DNA of 64,000 nucleotides from an uncultured Caryophanales bacterium (GTDB lineage Bacteria; Bacillota_I; Bacilli_A; RFN20; CAG-288): NCBI GenBank assembly GCA_949287425.1, contig CASEGJ010000004.1:62001-126000 (forward strand), given 5' to 3'. The notes beneath the pieces are model-generated. The model ran no database searches, was not told the DNA's origin, and worked only from the letters and a program-made list of their open reading frames with translations. The translations under genes were made by a program, and so were the position numbers. Below, in pieces: positions 26,095-35,261 of this stretch (positions are counted from its first letter, which is position 1; every line of letters starts with the position of its first letter).

Positions 26095-26997
26095 TTAATC
26101 TTGTTTTATATTAATTTTAGCTAAGCTCATTTTAGGTGTTTTTAACTGGTTAAATTTACTGTGATAAATATCAGTTTGACCTTTTATTTGTTTTAAAGTA
26201 AAACAGTTAGCTTTGGCGTTTTCAATTAATATTTTAGATGATATTGTATCTAAATTGGCTTGGTTAACTATATTTAAATCTTTAATACAAATTTCTCCAC
26301 TAGCAGTGATATAAGAAAAATCGTTAGAAGAAATAGAATTAATTTTAATTGAGGTTTTAGCGGCGTTAATGCTAATTTTATTTTTTACGTCTATCTTGTT
26401 AATTTCTATTTTACCTGAGATAAGTTTAATAGAAAGATTTTCACTAACAAAATTTTCACAATTTATCGTCGATGAAACGGAATTTAATTTAAAAGTTTCA
26501 GTGCAGATGTTATCGAAATTAAACTGGCTAGAAACACTTGTAATATTGATGTTTTCAAAATGAAATTGACTAGGTATACTTAAAATTAATTTGCCTTTTT
26601 TTGCGTTATCAAAAAATTTTTCTTTAGGTGAAAAAAGGATATTTAAAGTATTATCTTCAGTATCTATACTGTAGTTTTGATAATCGATATTTTCAAAATT
26701 TAAGCTGATACTATCTTGATTAGCAATATTGTTGATAGTTAAATTATCAGCGACTAATTTAATGTTTAAATTTTTAATTTGACTAGGAAAACTTAGATTT
26801 AAACCTTTATTGATTTCTTCTAAAACTAGTTCTTTAGGAGTTTTTAGCATACTGATAATTTCCTTTTCACTAGTGCCTTCTTGAATTTCCCTATCGAATT
26901 TATTTTGATATCTTTGATATATTTCATCTTTGTTAGATAGATATGTCTTATCTAATTCTTTTTTTAATTCGTCTAAAAATTCTTGTTTGGTTTCCAT
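26095..26997 (-). CDS. HAAS/DUF4097 domain protein
   Basis: A 300-residue protein without a signal peptide. Residues 1-65 form a helical HAAS-type (DUF1700) domain (METKQEFLDELKKELD; EGTSEKEIISMLKTPKELVLEEINKG). The rest, from about residue 70, is the repetitive beta-helix DUF4097 region with recurring hydrophobic/Asn/Ser strands (LNSVSSTINCENFVSENLSI). In this family the two domains occur together near PadR-like regulators; function is unknown. It has its own promoter at 27032-27060. Confidence 0.8.
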   Translation of the reverse strand: METKQEFLDELKKELDKTYLSNKDEIYQRYQNKFDREIQEGTSEKEIISMLKTPKELVLEEINKGLNLSFPSQIKNLNIKLVADNLTINNIANQDSISLNFENIDYQNYSIDTEDNTLNILFSPKEKFFDNAKKGKLILSIPSQFHFENINITSVSSQFNFDNICTETFKLNSVSSTINCENFVSENLSIKLISGKIEINKIDVKNKISINAAKTSIKINSISSNDFSYITASGEICIKDLNIVNQANLDTISSKILIENAKANCFTLKQIKGQTDIYHSKFNQLKTPKMSLAKINIKQD

Positions 26998-27031
26998 ATT
27001 GTCGTCCTTTAAATAGTTAATTTTTAATGAT

Positions 27032-27060
27032 TGTATAGAAATATTTTATCACAAAGTCAA
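27032..27060 (-). promoter_or_regulatory. Promoter of the HAAS/DUF4097 gene
   Basis: TTGACT (27055-27060), 17-bp spacer, TATACA (27032-27037) on the minus strand. Confidence 0.65.
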
Positions 27061-27165
27061 ATTGCTAACACATATTTACCAAGCTTAAAGTTGACCCTTA
27101 AAGCTAAGTTATTGAATAATTAAACGTAAGGCTAATGTTAACCATAATAATTTATCCAAAAAAGA

Positions 27166-27194
27166 TTGACAAAAACATTCTTATTTACTAATCT
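27166..27194 (+). promoter_or_regulatory. Promoter of the small lipoprotein gene
   Basis: TTGACA (27166-27171), 17-bp spacer, TAATCT (27189-27194). An AGAGGA ribosome site follows before ATG 27264. Confidence 0.55.
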
Positions 27195-27263
27195 ACATAT
27201 AGAGACAGTTTGTTGCGCTTTATATTTGACTTACTTTCAAATATAAAGAAAGAGGAAATTATT

Positions 27264-27881
27264 ATGTTATTCAAGAAAAAAGAAGTTGTGAAAATTATCT
27301 TTTTAATACCTTTTCTTTTTTCGTGTTCTCGATTTAGTAAAGGTGTTGAAATAGGATATAATTACGATACTCTTCTTGGAGCGATAATGGTAGGAATTAG
27401 GATTACTGAAATTAATCAATCCTTAGATGAAGCAATTGAAATTGAGTTAGGTTATGGTCATCCTAGTAATATGAGTGAACCATCTAGACCAGCTAATTAC
27501 AATATTCCTGGTCCAATATGTATTTATATCGATAATCATTATGATAAAGATAACCACGAAGTCAATTTATTAGATTATAGGTATATTGAGTCTAGTTGGA
27601 ATTATGTATCTGAAATGCCAAGTGAAGAATTTTGGAGTGATAATTATACTTTTGAAAATGATTTTTTCAAAGGTAAAACATTTAAGCATACTGAAACTTT
27701 TTATATAGATCCTTCTTATTTTATTACTGAAAAATTTGAAAACATGGGCTCATTTAGCATGACTATTTACGTATCTATGGTTTGGCAAAATGAAGAAGAT
27801 AAGACTTGGAAATCATCAATGGCCTATGGTTATGTTTCTTTAGGATATAAAGTTAACGATAATATTGTCGAATTCATATAA
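27264..27881 (+). CDS. Small exported lipoprotein
   Basis: A 205-residue lipoprotein. I choose ATG 27264 because AGAGGA stands before it and it opens a good type II signal (MLFKKKEVVKIIFLIPFLFSC, Cys21); the longer TTG frame from 27210 has no ribosome site. The mature part is acidic and aromatic, with repeated Tyr/Trp-rich strands (SSWNYVSEMPSEEFW; MTIYVSMVWQNEEDKTW). No known domain. Monocistronic. Confidence 0.75.
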   Translation: MLFKKKEVVKIIFLIPFLFSCSRFSKGVEIGYNYDTLLGAIMVGIRITEINQSLDEAIEIELGYGHPSNMSEPSRPANYNIPGPICIYIDNHYDKDNHEVNLLDYRYIESSWNYVSEMPSEEFWSDNYTFENDFFKGKTFKHTETFYIDPSYFITEKFENMGSFSMTIYVSMVWQNEEDKTWKSSMAYGYVSLGYKVNDNIVEFI

Positions 27882-27995
27882 CGAAAATAAATAGCTATTT
27901 TATCTATAATTATTAGTTAAATCTATAAACACTTAGATTTTACTTTAATATACTATAATTTCCATTTTAATTAAGGTAAAAAACTTTTATTAATA

Positions 27996-28001
27996 TATAA
28001 T
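27996..28001 (+). promoter_or_regulatory. -10 box of the rqcP-tilS unit
   Basis: A perfect TATAAT lies 16 bp before ATG 28018. No strong -35 at 17 bp; TTAAGG lies at 19 bp. Only a weak GTGGTG could serve as a ribosome site. Confidence 0.5.
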
Positions 28002-28017
28002 ATATGTGGTGTTAATT

Positions 28018-28275
28018 ATGAGATTAGATAAATTTTTAAAAGTATCAAGATTAATCAAAAGAAGAGAATTAGCTAAACAAATTATAGATATGGGATTAGT
28101 AAATCTAAATGGTAAATTAGCTAAACCATCAAGTGAAGTTAATATTTTAGATAAGATTGAAATTAAATCACCTAATGGTAAAGTTATCTTAGCGGAAGTT
28201 TTAGATATTAAACCTTATTCTAAAATTGAAGATGCAAATAAAATGTATAGATTGATTGAATTAGAGGAAAAGTAG
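28018..28275 (+). CDS. rqcP: S4-domain RNA-binding protein RqcP
   Basis: An 85-residue protein consisting of one S4 domain: MRLDKFLKVSRLIKRRELAKQ is the helical RNA-binding signature, followed by GLVNLNGKLAKPSSEV and a VEVLDIKPYSK-like tail. It matches RqcP (YabO) of Firmicutes, which with RqcH adds C-terminal alanine tails to stalled peptides on 50S subunits. Context supports this: in B. subtilis yabO lies upstream of divIC and tilS, and here it leads the same order. I take ATG 28018, not the upstream GTG 28006. Confidence 0.88.
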   Translation: MRLDKFLKVSRLIKRRELAKQIIDMGLVNLNGKLAKPSSEVNILDKIEIKSPNGKVILAEVLDIKPYSKIEDANKMYRLIELEEK

Positions 28276-28461
28276 ATGACAAAAGAAAAGAAGAATAGAA
28301 TTATTTCGATAATATCGCTGATTGTTTCTATTTTATGTTTAGTAATAACTGTTTTTTTAGTTGTTAGATTTATTCAAGTCAATCAAGAATTAAACGATAT
28401 TAAAGATAATAAACAGGCTCAAGTAATTGAAAATAATGAATATTTTAGTAAAGTGTGTTGA
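28276..28461 (+). CDS. Short single-TM protein at the DivIC/FtsB position
   Basis: A 61-residue protein with a basic N-terminus, one hydrophobic segment (about residues 9-31) and a short helix behind it. It starts directly after rqcP and overlaps tilS by 26 nt. Cell division protein DivIC occupies this place in B. subtilis and has the same plan, but is about twice as long, with a long coiled coil that is missing here. It may be a cut-down DivIC or an unrelated small membrane protein; the call rests on position and topology. Confidence 0.55.
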   Translation: MTKEKKNRIISIISLIVSILCLVITVFLVVRFIQVNQELNDIKDNKQAQVIENNEYFSKVC

Positions 28462-29677
28462 AGATAATTTAAAAAGGTTAAACGTTTCCAGAGATTTATA
28501 TTATGGAGTCGGTTTTTCAGCTGGACCAGATTCAACTTTTTTATTGGATTGTTTATATAAGTTAGGTTATAAAAATATCGTTGTTATTTATATTAATTAT
28601 CACGATTCTAAATATGTCGACCAAGAAGAAAAGTTAGTTTATCAAACTTGCAAAAGATATAAATATAGAATATGTAAATTTGAAGAGAAAGCTAAAGAAT
28701 ATAAGAGCTTTGAAAAACAAGCTAGAGAAGCTAGATATGGTGGTGTCTTTAAGTTGATGTATAAGTTACTTAAGTTAGAAGGTATACTTATCGCTCATCA
28801 AGAAGATGATTTAATTTGTACATATTTAATGCAAAAAATGAAGGCTGGGCCTATTAGTTATTATGGCTTAAAAGAAATTAATTTTTTAAATGATGTAAAA
28901 ATCATCCGTCCGATGTTAAATATAACCAAAAAAGATATTGTTTCATATTTAAATTATTATAAGATTCCTTATTATGATGATATTACTAATCAAAATCTTG
29001 AAAGGACGAGAAATTATATCCGTGAGACAATTTTACCTACTATTTCAAGAGAAGGCTGTTTAAAAGAGATTGATAAATTAAACCAAAAACTAGAATATAG
29101 TTTAAGCTTTTCTTTAAATGAAGTCTTTTATTATAAAGATTATTTAAATATTGAAAACAAACATTTAAAATTAGCAGCTTTATATAACTATATTAAATTA
29201 CAAACTAAAATTAATGACGATAAAAAACTTTTAGCGTTTAGAAACCTAGTGTATTTTTATTTGAATAGCCAAGATACTAAAATGTATAAGTTGGATGAAG
29301 AATTTGCTCTATATAAAGATTACAAGTATTTTTATATTCAAAAGGCCGTTCCTTTTAAAGAATATCAGTATTCTCTATTAGAAAATATGTATTATAGATT
29401 TTTTGAATTTGAGTTTGATTTAACTAGGATGGATTTTCAAAATAAATCTTTTCCATTAACAGTAACAAATGTTAAGAAAGATATGGAATTTTCTACTAAT
29501 TTAGTAAATAAATCAGTCTATTCTTTTTTAAAAAAGCAAAAAGTTCCATCATATTTACGTAAATTTTACCCTGCTTTTGTAAATGAATATAACCAAGTTA
29601 TCTATGTTCCGTTTTATAAAGATATTATCGATAGAACTATCCCGTTTAAATTTAATATCTTTAAATTAGATAGATAG
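28436..29677 (+). CDS. tilS: tRNA(Ile)-lysidine synthetase
   Basis: A 413-residue ATP-dependent enzyme that makes lysidine at C34 of tRNA-Ile(CAU) so that it reads AUA. The PP-loop reads SAGPDS (residues 28-33) where most members have SGGxDS. The core helices AHQEDDLICTYLMQ (usual form HHxDDQxET) and NLERTRNYIRETILP match the family, while the C-terminal domain is divergent. I start it at ATG 28436, inside the preceding small gene. It meets mfd tail to tail with no spacer. Confidence 0.88.
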   Translation: MNILVKCVEDNLKRLNVSRDLYYGVGFSAGPDSTFLLDCLYKLGYKNIVVIYINYHDSKYVDQEEKLVYQTCKRYKYRICKFEEKAKEYKSFEKQAREARYGGVFKLMYKLLKLEGILIAHQEDDLICTYLMQKMKAGPISYYGLKEINFLNDVKIIRPMLNITKKDIVSYLNYYKIPYYDDITNQNLERTRNYIRETILPTISREGCLKEIDKLNQKLEYSLSFSLNEVFYYKDYLNIENKHLKLAALYNYIKLQTKINDDKKLLAFRNLVYFYLNSQDTKMYKLDEEFALYKDYKYFYIQKAVPFKEYQYSLLENMYYRFFEFEFDLTRMDFQNKSFPLTVTNVKKDMEFSTNLVNKSVYSFLKKQKVPSYLRKFYPAFVNEYNQVIYVPFYKDIIDRTIPFKFNIFKLDR

Positions 29678-32600
29678 TTAGAAAGATTCATCTAACTTAA
29701 TTAAAGTAACTACTAAATTGTATAAATCCAATAGATATTGACTGGATTTTATCAAAGTGATTTTAAAATAGTTAGAAAAGAAATGTACTTGAATATTTTT
29801 ATTTTGCATCTTTATTATTGTTTCTTCTAATTTTAAAGATAGACCTTTTCTAGTTGAAAATTGAATTGACATTTTAATATCAAATCTATCCATTAATTCC
29901 TTAAAATCGCTAAATATTTCATTGGATGAAAGATATATTTCTACTTGCTTTTTAATAAAGAGGTTTTCTATTTCTTCACTAAATTTACCATAGACATCTA
30001 TCATCTTATTTTTAAATTTAGCTAATTCTTCTAAATTAGTAATATCGTAAAGTTCACGATAAAGATTAATTCTATCGTGTTCAGAGGCATAATAGGATGG
30101 AATGTGTGCATCTAAACTAAAAGATAGTTCATAGTGTTTATATATAGGTTTACTAGCTTGTTTTTGTCCAAGAATAACAAGCTTTTTCTCCTGCATTACT
30201 TCGTTTAAAAGTTGAATATATGCATCATAACCAAGCGAGTCGATAAAACCTGCTTGTTCTTTACCTAAAATATCACCAGCTCCTCTAATATTTAAATCCT
30301 CGTTAGCGATTTTATATCCACTTCCTAATTCAGTAAAACTTTTTAAAGCTTTTAATCTTTTTCTAGCTTCATCAGTTAAAATTGAATAATCTGGATAAGT
30401 TAAATAAGCGTATGCGATTTTAGATGAACGTCCTACCCTACCTTTAATTTGATAAAGTTGAGATAAGCCAAAATTCTGGGCGTTTTCAATAATTATTGTG
30501 TTGCAGTTAGCGACATCTATACCTGTTTCAATAATGGAAGTACAAACTAGAACATCTATTTTACCACTGTAAAATTCTTCCATGGTGTTTGAAATATCTT
30601 CCCCTTCTTCTTGACCATGGACGCCTTTAATAACTTTGTCAGGAAACATTTTTTCTAACATTTGAATTGTCTTTGGCATTGAAGTAATTCTGTTATGTAA
30701 ATAATAGATTTGCCCTTTTCTAGCTAATTCTCTACTAATTACTTCTTTAATTAGATTTTTATCATATTTAACGACATATGTTTTAATTGGAAGTCTATTG
30801 TTAGGTGGATTATCTAATAAAGATAATGATCTAACATTTAATAATGACATTTGTAAGGTGCGTGGAATTGGAGTTGCAGTTAAAGTTAAAACATCGATAT
30901 TAGTAGTTAATTCTTTAATTTTTTCTTTATGGGTAACTCCAAAACGCTGTTCTTCATCAACAATAAGTAATCCTAAGTCGTTAAAAGTAACATCATCTCC
31001 AAGTAATCTATGAGTTCCTATGACAAAATGAATAGAACCATCTTTTAATCCACATAAAATTTCACTAAGCCTTTTAGAAGAGATATTTCTATTTAAAAGG
31101 GCGATATTTACTCCAAATCCTTCAAATCTTTTAATGGCGACTTGATAGTGTTGATTACTTAAAACAGTTGTCGGGCATAATAAAGCGGCTTGTTTATGAG
31201 AAAGAATACACTTAAAAGCGGCCTTAAAAGCCAGTTCAGTTTTACCAAAACCAACATCGCCAGTAAGTAATCTATCCATAGGATGATTAGAGCACATATC
31301 TTTTTTAATTTCAGACCAGGCTTTTTCTTGAGATGGAGTTAAATGATACATAAAAGCATCAGCAAACCTTTTTTCAAATTCATCATCTTCTTGAAATTTG
31401 AATCCAGGTAAAGAATTTCTATAAGCTGCAATTTCAATTAATTTATCTGCAAGATAAGATACTCTACCTCTAATTTTTGCTTTTCTTCTAGCCCAGCTAG
31501 CTCCACCTAAGGCATCTAATTTTGGTTTAGTTCCTTCTTTTGAAGAGTATTTTCTAATTAGATTAAATTTATTTAAAGGCACTAATAAATATTGGCCTTT
31601 TCCCGCATATTCTATATTTAGATATTCTAAACCTTGGAAGGTTTTAATTCCTAGATATCTACCTATACCTTGCTGTTCGTGAACGACATAATCTCCAATG
31701 GAAAGATCTTGATATTTAGTAATTATTTTCGCCTCTTTAAATCTTTTTAAAAAGATGGAAGAAGCATCGTTAATTCCAAATATTTCTCTACTTGAAATAA
31801 CTCCTAATTTAAGCTTAGGAAGTAAAAAACCGCTGTTAAAAGATTTTCCTAAAATAACCTGATAACCTAAATTGTTATTAGAAAGGTCAATAGTTTTAGA
31901 ATTGTCATTGCAAATTTGTTGAAAGGAAGTTAGCTGATCGTCTTTTAAATAGATATATGTATCATAGCCATCATCAATAACTTGGTCTATAAGTCTAGTT
32001 GATGAATTAATATTTGAAAAAGCATATGGAATAGAAGTGACATCTAGATTAGAAGATTCATCTTCAATTAAAAGAAAGTCTGGTTTTTGAAAAATGGTTT
32101 CTTCTAAAGAAAGTGAAAGACTTTCCTTTTTTAAAGAAAGGAAGTCATTTTGCATCTCAGAAATGTATTTTATAGCTTCTAAAGTATAGTTATTAGCTGT
32201 AGATTGAACATCGTTAAATCTATAAAAATATAAGGAAAAATCTTTTAAATAATCTAAGATAGTTGTTTTAGATTCTATAAAATAAGGCAGTAATCTTTCT
32301 TTAGTTTGACTAATATAACCATCTTCATTAACCTGCTCGATAAAAAAGTTAATTTTATCTTTTAATTCGTCATTTAATTTAGAAGAGGGTAATAAATTTA
32401 ATTCGTCTTTTATTTTAGAAATACCTAAATCTAGCTCTTCTTTAGTAAAGATATTTTCGATAGCTGGAATAATTTTAATAGAATCTATATTTTTAAAAGA
32501 TAGCTCGCTAGTAGCGTTAAATTCTCTAATATCTTCAATCTCGTCATCGAAATATTCTAATCTATAAGGGTTAGAATTATTAGAAGTGAAAATATCTACT

Positions 32601-33121
32601 ATTTCCCCTCTAATGGAAAATTCAAATACCTCTTCTACCTTATTAACTCGAGAATAACCTAGATTAATTAGTTTATTTATCAATTGTTTAGGTGGTAAAA
32701 CATCTCCCTTTTTAATTGAAATAATATTTGTTTTAAATCTAGATAAGCTAGAAATAACGTGCAATAAAGAAATGGAATTCAATATTAAAATATGCTTGGT
32801 ATCATTAGAAATAACACTAGCTAAAGCGTGGATTCTTTCTTTTAAAAATTCTTTTGAAGAGTAAAGTAAATCACCGCGAAGAATTTCATCATAAGGAAAA
32901 TAAAGAATGTATTTTGAATCGATAAAATTAGAAATAAAATCAGAAAGATTCTGAGCTTCATATAAACTAGGAGTAACAATAGCGATATTTTTATTTTCTT
33001 TTAAAAAACTAGCTGAAATAGCTAATCCAACACTTTCTAAAGAATTGGCTTTGAAACTTTTGTTATTTAAAATGTCATCGACATTTTGACTATCGATAAT
33101 TTTTTGAATGATTGGATCCAT
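29678..33121 (-). CDS. mfd: Transcription-repair coupling factor
   Basis: A 1147-residue ATP-dependent translocase that removes stalled RNA polymerase and recruits UvrA. It has the UvrB-like N-terminal domains, and the RNA polymerase-interacting region from about residue 460 (DYVVHEQQGIGRYLG). The RecG-like helicase motor follows: TGDVGFGKTELA, VDEEQRFGVTHKEK, GRVGRSSKIAY, then the TRCF C-terminal domain. ATG 33121 starts one base after the pth stop; an in-frame extension into pth is not needed. Confidence 0.97.
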   Translation of the reverse strand: MDPIIQKIIDSQNVDDILNNKSFKANSLESVGLAISASFLKENKNIAIVTPSLYEAQNLSDFISNFIDSKYILYFPYDEILRGDLLYSSKEFLKERIHALASVISNDTKHILILNSISLLHVISSLSRFKTNIISIKKGDVLPPKQLINKLINLGYSRVNKVEEVFEFSIRGEIVDIFTSNNSNPYRLEYFDDEIEDIREFNATSELSFKNIDSIKIIPAIENIFTKEELDLGISKIKDELNLLPSSKLNDELKDKINFFIEQVNEDGYISQTKERLLPYFIESKTTILDYLKDFSLYFYRFNDVQSTANNYTLEAIKYISEMQNDFLSLKKESLSLSLEETIFQKPDFLLIEDESSNLDVTSIPYAFSNINSSTRLIDQVIDDGYDTYIYLKDDQLTSFQQICNDNSKTIDLSNNNLGYQVILGKSFNSGFLLPKLKLGVISSREIFGINDASSIFLKRFKEAKIITKYQDLSIGDYVVHEQQGIGRYLGIKTFQGLEYLNIEYAGKGQYLLVPLNKFNLIRKYSSKEGTKPKLDALGGASWARRKAKIRGRVSYLADKLIEIAAYRNSLPGFKFQEDDEFEKRFADAFMYHLTPSQEKAWSEIKKDMCSNHPMDRLLTGDVGFGKTELAFKAAFKCILSHKQAALLCPTTVLSNQHYQVAIKRFEGFGVNIALLNRNISSKRLSEILCGLKDGSIHFVIGTHRLLGDDVTFNDLGLLIVDEEQRFGVTHKEKIKELTTNIDVLTLTATPIPRTLQMSLLNVRSLSLLDNPPNNRLPIKTYVVKYDKNLIKEVISRELARKGQIYYLHNRITSMPKTIQMLEKMFPDKVIKGVHGQEEGEDISNTMEEFYSGKIDVLVCTSIIETGIDVANCNTIIIENAQNFGLSQLYQIKGRVGRSSKIAYAYLTYPDYSILTDEARKRLKALKSFTELGSGYKIANEDLNIRGAGDILGKEQAGFIDSLGYDAYIQLLNEVMQEKKLVILGQKQASKPIYKHYELSFSLDAHIPSYYASEHDRINLYRELYDITNLEELAKFKNKMIDVYGKFSEEIENLFIKKQVEIYLSSNEIFSDFKELMDRFDIKMSIQFSTRKGLSLKLEETIIKMQNKNIQVHFFSNYFKITLIKSSQYLLDLYNLVVTLIKLDESF

Positions 33122-33122
33122 C

Positions 33123-33695
33123 TTATAAAACTTTATTTGTGTTAAATTTCGACATAGCTTTAGAAAAATCAGAAGTCGCAATATAGTATTTTAAAGCTAG
33201 TAACGCCGCATCGATAGCATCATCAATTTTAGACATTTCATCTTTACTAGGAGAAGATAAAACGTAATCGACAATATTTTCTCCATAAGGTTCACCTACA
33301 CCGATTCTTATTCTTTTAATATTAGAAGTATGAAGTAAATCAATGATATTTTGTAAACCTTTTTGTCCACCTGAAGAACCGTTTAATCTCATTCTAAATC
33401 TACCAGGTTCTAAAGCTAAGTCATCTAGAAGGACAACTATATCGTTAATATCAATTTTAAAATAATTGATAAATTCTAATACACATTCCCCAGAAAGATT
33501 CATATAAGTTAAAGGTTTTAATAAGTATACATCTTCATCTTGAAATTTAGTTTTAGCATAGTAACCTTTAAAACCCTCTTTAAAAGAAGTAACTTCTAAA
33601 TCATCAGCTAATCTATCTAAAAACATAAAGCCCATGTTATGTCTAGTATTTTCATATTTGATACCAGGATTTCCTAAACCAACAATTAATTTCAT
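33123..33695 (-). CDS. pth: Peptidyl-tRNA hydrolase
   Basis: A 190-residue enzyme that recycles peptidyl-tRNA released from ribosomes. The signature KLIVGLGNPGIKYENTRHNMGF at the start includes the catalytic His, and PLTYMNLSG, DDLALEPG and GGQKGLQNI with SSGGQKG further on are all present. It is upstream of mfd and overlaps nothing else. In B. subtilis pth also precedes mfd. Confidence 0.97.
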   Translation of the reverse strand: MKLIVGLGNPGIKYENTRHNMGFMFLDRLADDLEVTSFKEGFKGYYAKTKFQDEDVYLLKPLTYMNLSGECVLEFINYFKIDINDIVVLLDDLALEPGRFRMRLNGSSGGQKGLQNIIDLLHTSNIKRIRIGVGEPYGENIVDYVLSSPSKDEMSKIDDAIDAALLALKYYIATSDFSKAMSKFNTNKVL

Positions 33696-33793
33696 AGTTA
33701 ATACTCCATATAAAATTATACAAAGCTTATCGAGACTATGCTAATAGAAAAGAATAGACATGACAAAATTTTTAATAAAGTAATACATTAATC

Positions 33794-33822
33794 TTGAATT
33801 ATGTTTTATAAACGTTTATACT
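33794..33822 (+). promoter_or_regulatory. Promoter of the secreted-protein gene
   Basis: TTGAAT (33794-33799), 17-bp spacer, TATACT (33817-33822), about 40 bp before ATG 33862. Confidence 0.6.
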
Positions 33823-33861
33823 AAAAATAGAGAAAGGTTTAAATATTTGACGGAGGCAATT

Positions 33862-34836
33862 ATGAAACCGAAATATAAAAAAGTTATAGCTGTAGAATTA
33901 ATTTGTAGTTTGTTATTCGTCTCGAAAACAACTATAAATAGTCCAATTTTAATTAATGATAATGGAATAGCGATTTATGAGGCAGAATATAATAAACTTA
34001 AAGAAATAGGAATAACTGACAGAGAAATTCAAACTTTAAAAGAAGATGAATATAAGGAATACATCCAAATGAATGTATTGAAAGTTTATAAAACATCTTC
34101 ACAAACAAATGAGACCTTATACAAAAAAGCAAATTATTTAAATGACGATGGTTATTCTTATTATGATTCAAGTGATAGAAAAATAGAGACATATGTTACT
34201 TGGTATAATATTGAAAACACTTCTACTAGTTATTTTTTTGTAAAGGTTAATTTAGATTATAAGAGCGATCCTATTAATAGAAACGCAGATATATTAGGTG
34301 TTTATTTTGGGTCAGAAAATCAAATGCAATATGTTATGTATAATGGTGGTCAAAGGCCAAAGTTTTCGTCAAAATTTTTCTATACAATGGATTATTATCA
34401 TGATGTTCAGCCATTTTATGGAAAGCCAGTACATGAAGAATATTATGGGCGTCAATTTGAAGAAGTATATGATAGTTACTCTAATTCTGGATACAATTAT
34501 TCTATTAATCGTAGTTTTAGTGTTAGATATGTTTTACCTAGCGAATATTATGCGAAAACAGAAGCAAATCCTGAATATGCAAATCAAAAATCAGAAACAA
34601 TGAAACATTATTATGATTTTTCTTTCACGATGAGTGCATATTTTGAACCGGTTTATTCTGATGCTATACGCAGTAGTTTCTCAGGATTCCATTCTCATCA
34701 AACAAGTGGTTTAGTTGTTGATTTTCCAAATATTGAGTTTTCTGTTTCTCCTCCATTTGTAACAATTGGTTCAGGAGTTTCCCCGCTTACGTATTTTAGT
34801 GAAATAAGTAGCGTTACTTTTGTTTCAGCAGTTTAA
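33862..34836 (+). CDS. Secreted protein of unknown function
   Basis: 324 residues from ATG 33862, which is preceded by GGAGG; the in-frame TTG 33847 overlaps the ribosome site. The N-terminus (MKPKYKKVIAVELICSLLFVSK) is a weak signal peptide with no convincing lipobox. The rest is rich in Tyr, Ser and Asp with several predicted beta strands; no catalytic motif. It belongs to a patch of accessory genes, and a zinc-ribbon membrane protein gene follows after 18 bp, probably in the same transcript. Confidence 0.7.
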   Translation: MKPKYKKVIAVELICSLLFVSKTTINSPILINDNGIAIYEAEYNKLKEIGITDREIQTLKEDEYKEYIQMNVLKVYKTSSQTNETLYKKANYLNDDGYSYYDSSDRKIETYVTWYNIENTSTSYFFVKVNLDYKSDPINRNADILGVYFGSENQMQYVMYNGGQRPKFSSKFFYTMDYYHDVQPFYGKPVHEEYYGRQFEEVYDSYSNSGYNYSINRSFSVRYVLPSEYYAKTEANPEYANQKSETMKHYYDFSFTMSAYFEPVYSDAIRSSFSGFHSHQTSGLVVDFPNIEFSVSPPFVTIGSGVSPLTYFSEISSVTFVSAV

Positions 34837-34854
34837 GGAAAGGAAAAAGTTATT

Positions 34855-35217
34855 ATGAGAAAATGTCCTAATTGCAGTGCAGATATCGATGAAAAAGATA
34901 CTACTTGTCCAGTTTGTGGAGCTGATTTAACTAAAAATGAAATTAACGATTTAGTATTAACTGAAAAAGAAGTTAAAAATATCAACAAAAAATACGATGT
35001 TGAAGTTGAAAATGACTTTGAATTAAAAAAGTTAGCTTATCTAGGTTTAATTGGTGGAATTATTGGCGGTATTTTAGGTTTAATTTACAGCTCAGTTTGT
35101 TTACTTTTAGATAAGAATAAAAAGTATCAACAAGAATGTTGGGTCGGTATTCTTTTTGGAATTATTTGGCTAGCTTTTTATGTCTTCTTATTAGTAATTC
35201 TTTTCTTTTACAAGTAA
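34855..35217 (+). CDS. Zinc-ribbon membrane protein
   Basis: A 120-residue protein. Residues 1-25 form a zinc ribbon with two CxxC knuckles (CPNC at 4-7 and CPVC at 18-21). A charged linker follows, then two hydrophobic segments at about 60-82 and 95-118. Such proteins are common in low-GC Gram-positives. No function is known. AGGAAAGG lies before the ATG, and no convincing terminator was seen behind it. Confidence 0.8.
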   Translation: MRKCPNCSADIDEKDTTCPVCGADLTKNEINDLVLTEKEVKNINKKYDVEVENDFELKKLAYLGLIGGIIGGILGLIYSSVCLLLDKNKKYQQECWVGILFGIIWLAFYVFLLVILFFYK

Positions 35218-35261
35218 TAAATAAATTAGATTTACGATAATTGTAATAATATATTCCATTT

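Noticed and set aside
33122..33181. N-terminal extension of mfd into pth
   Set aside because: The extra residues are the pth tail read in another frame; ATG 33121 follows the pth stop directly.
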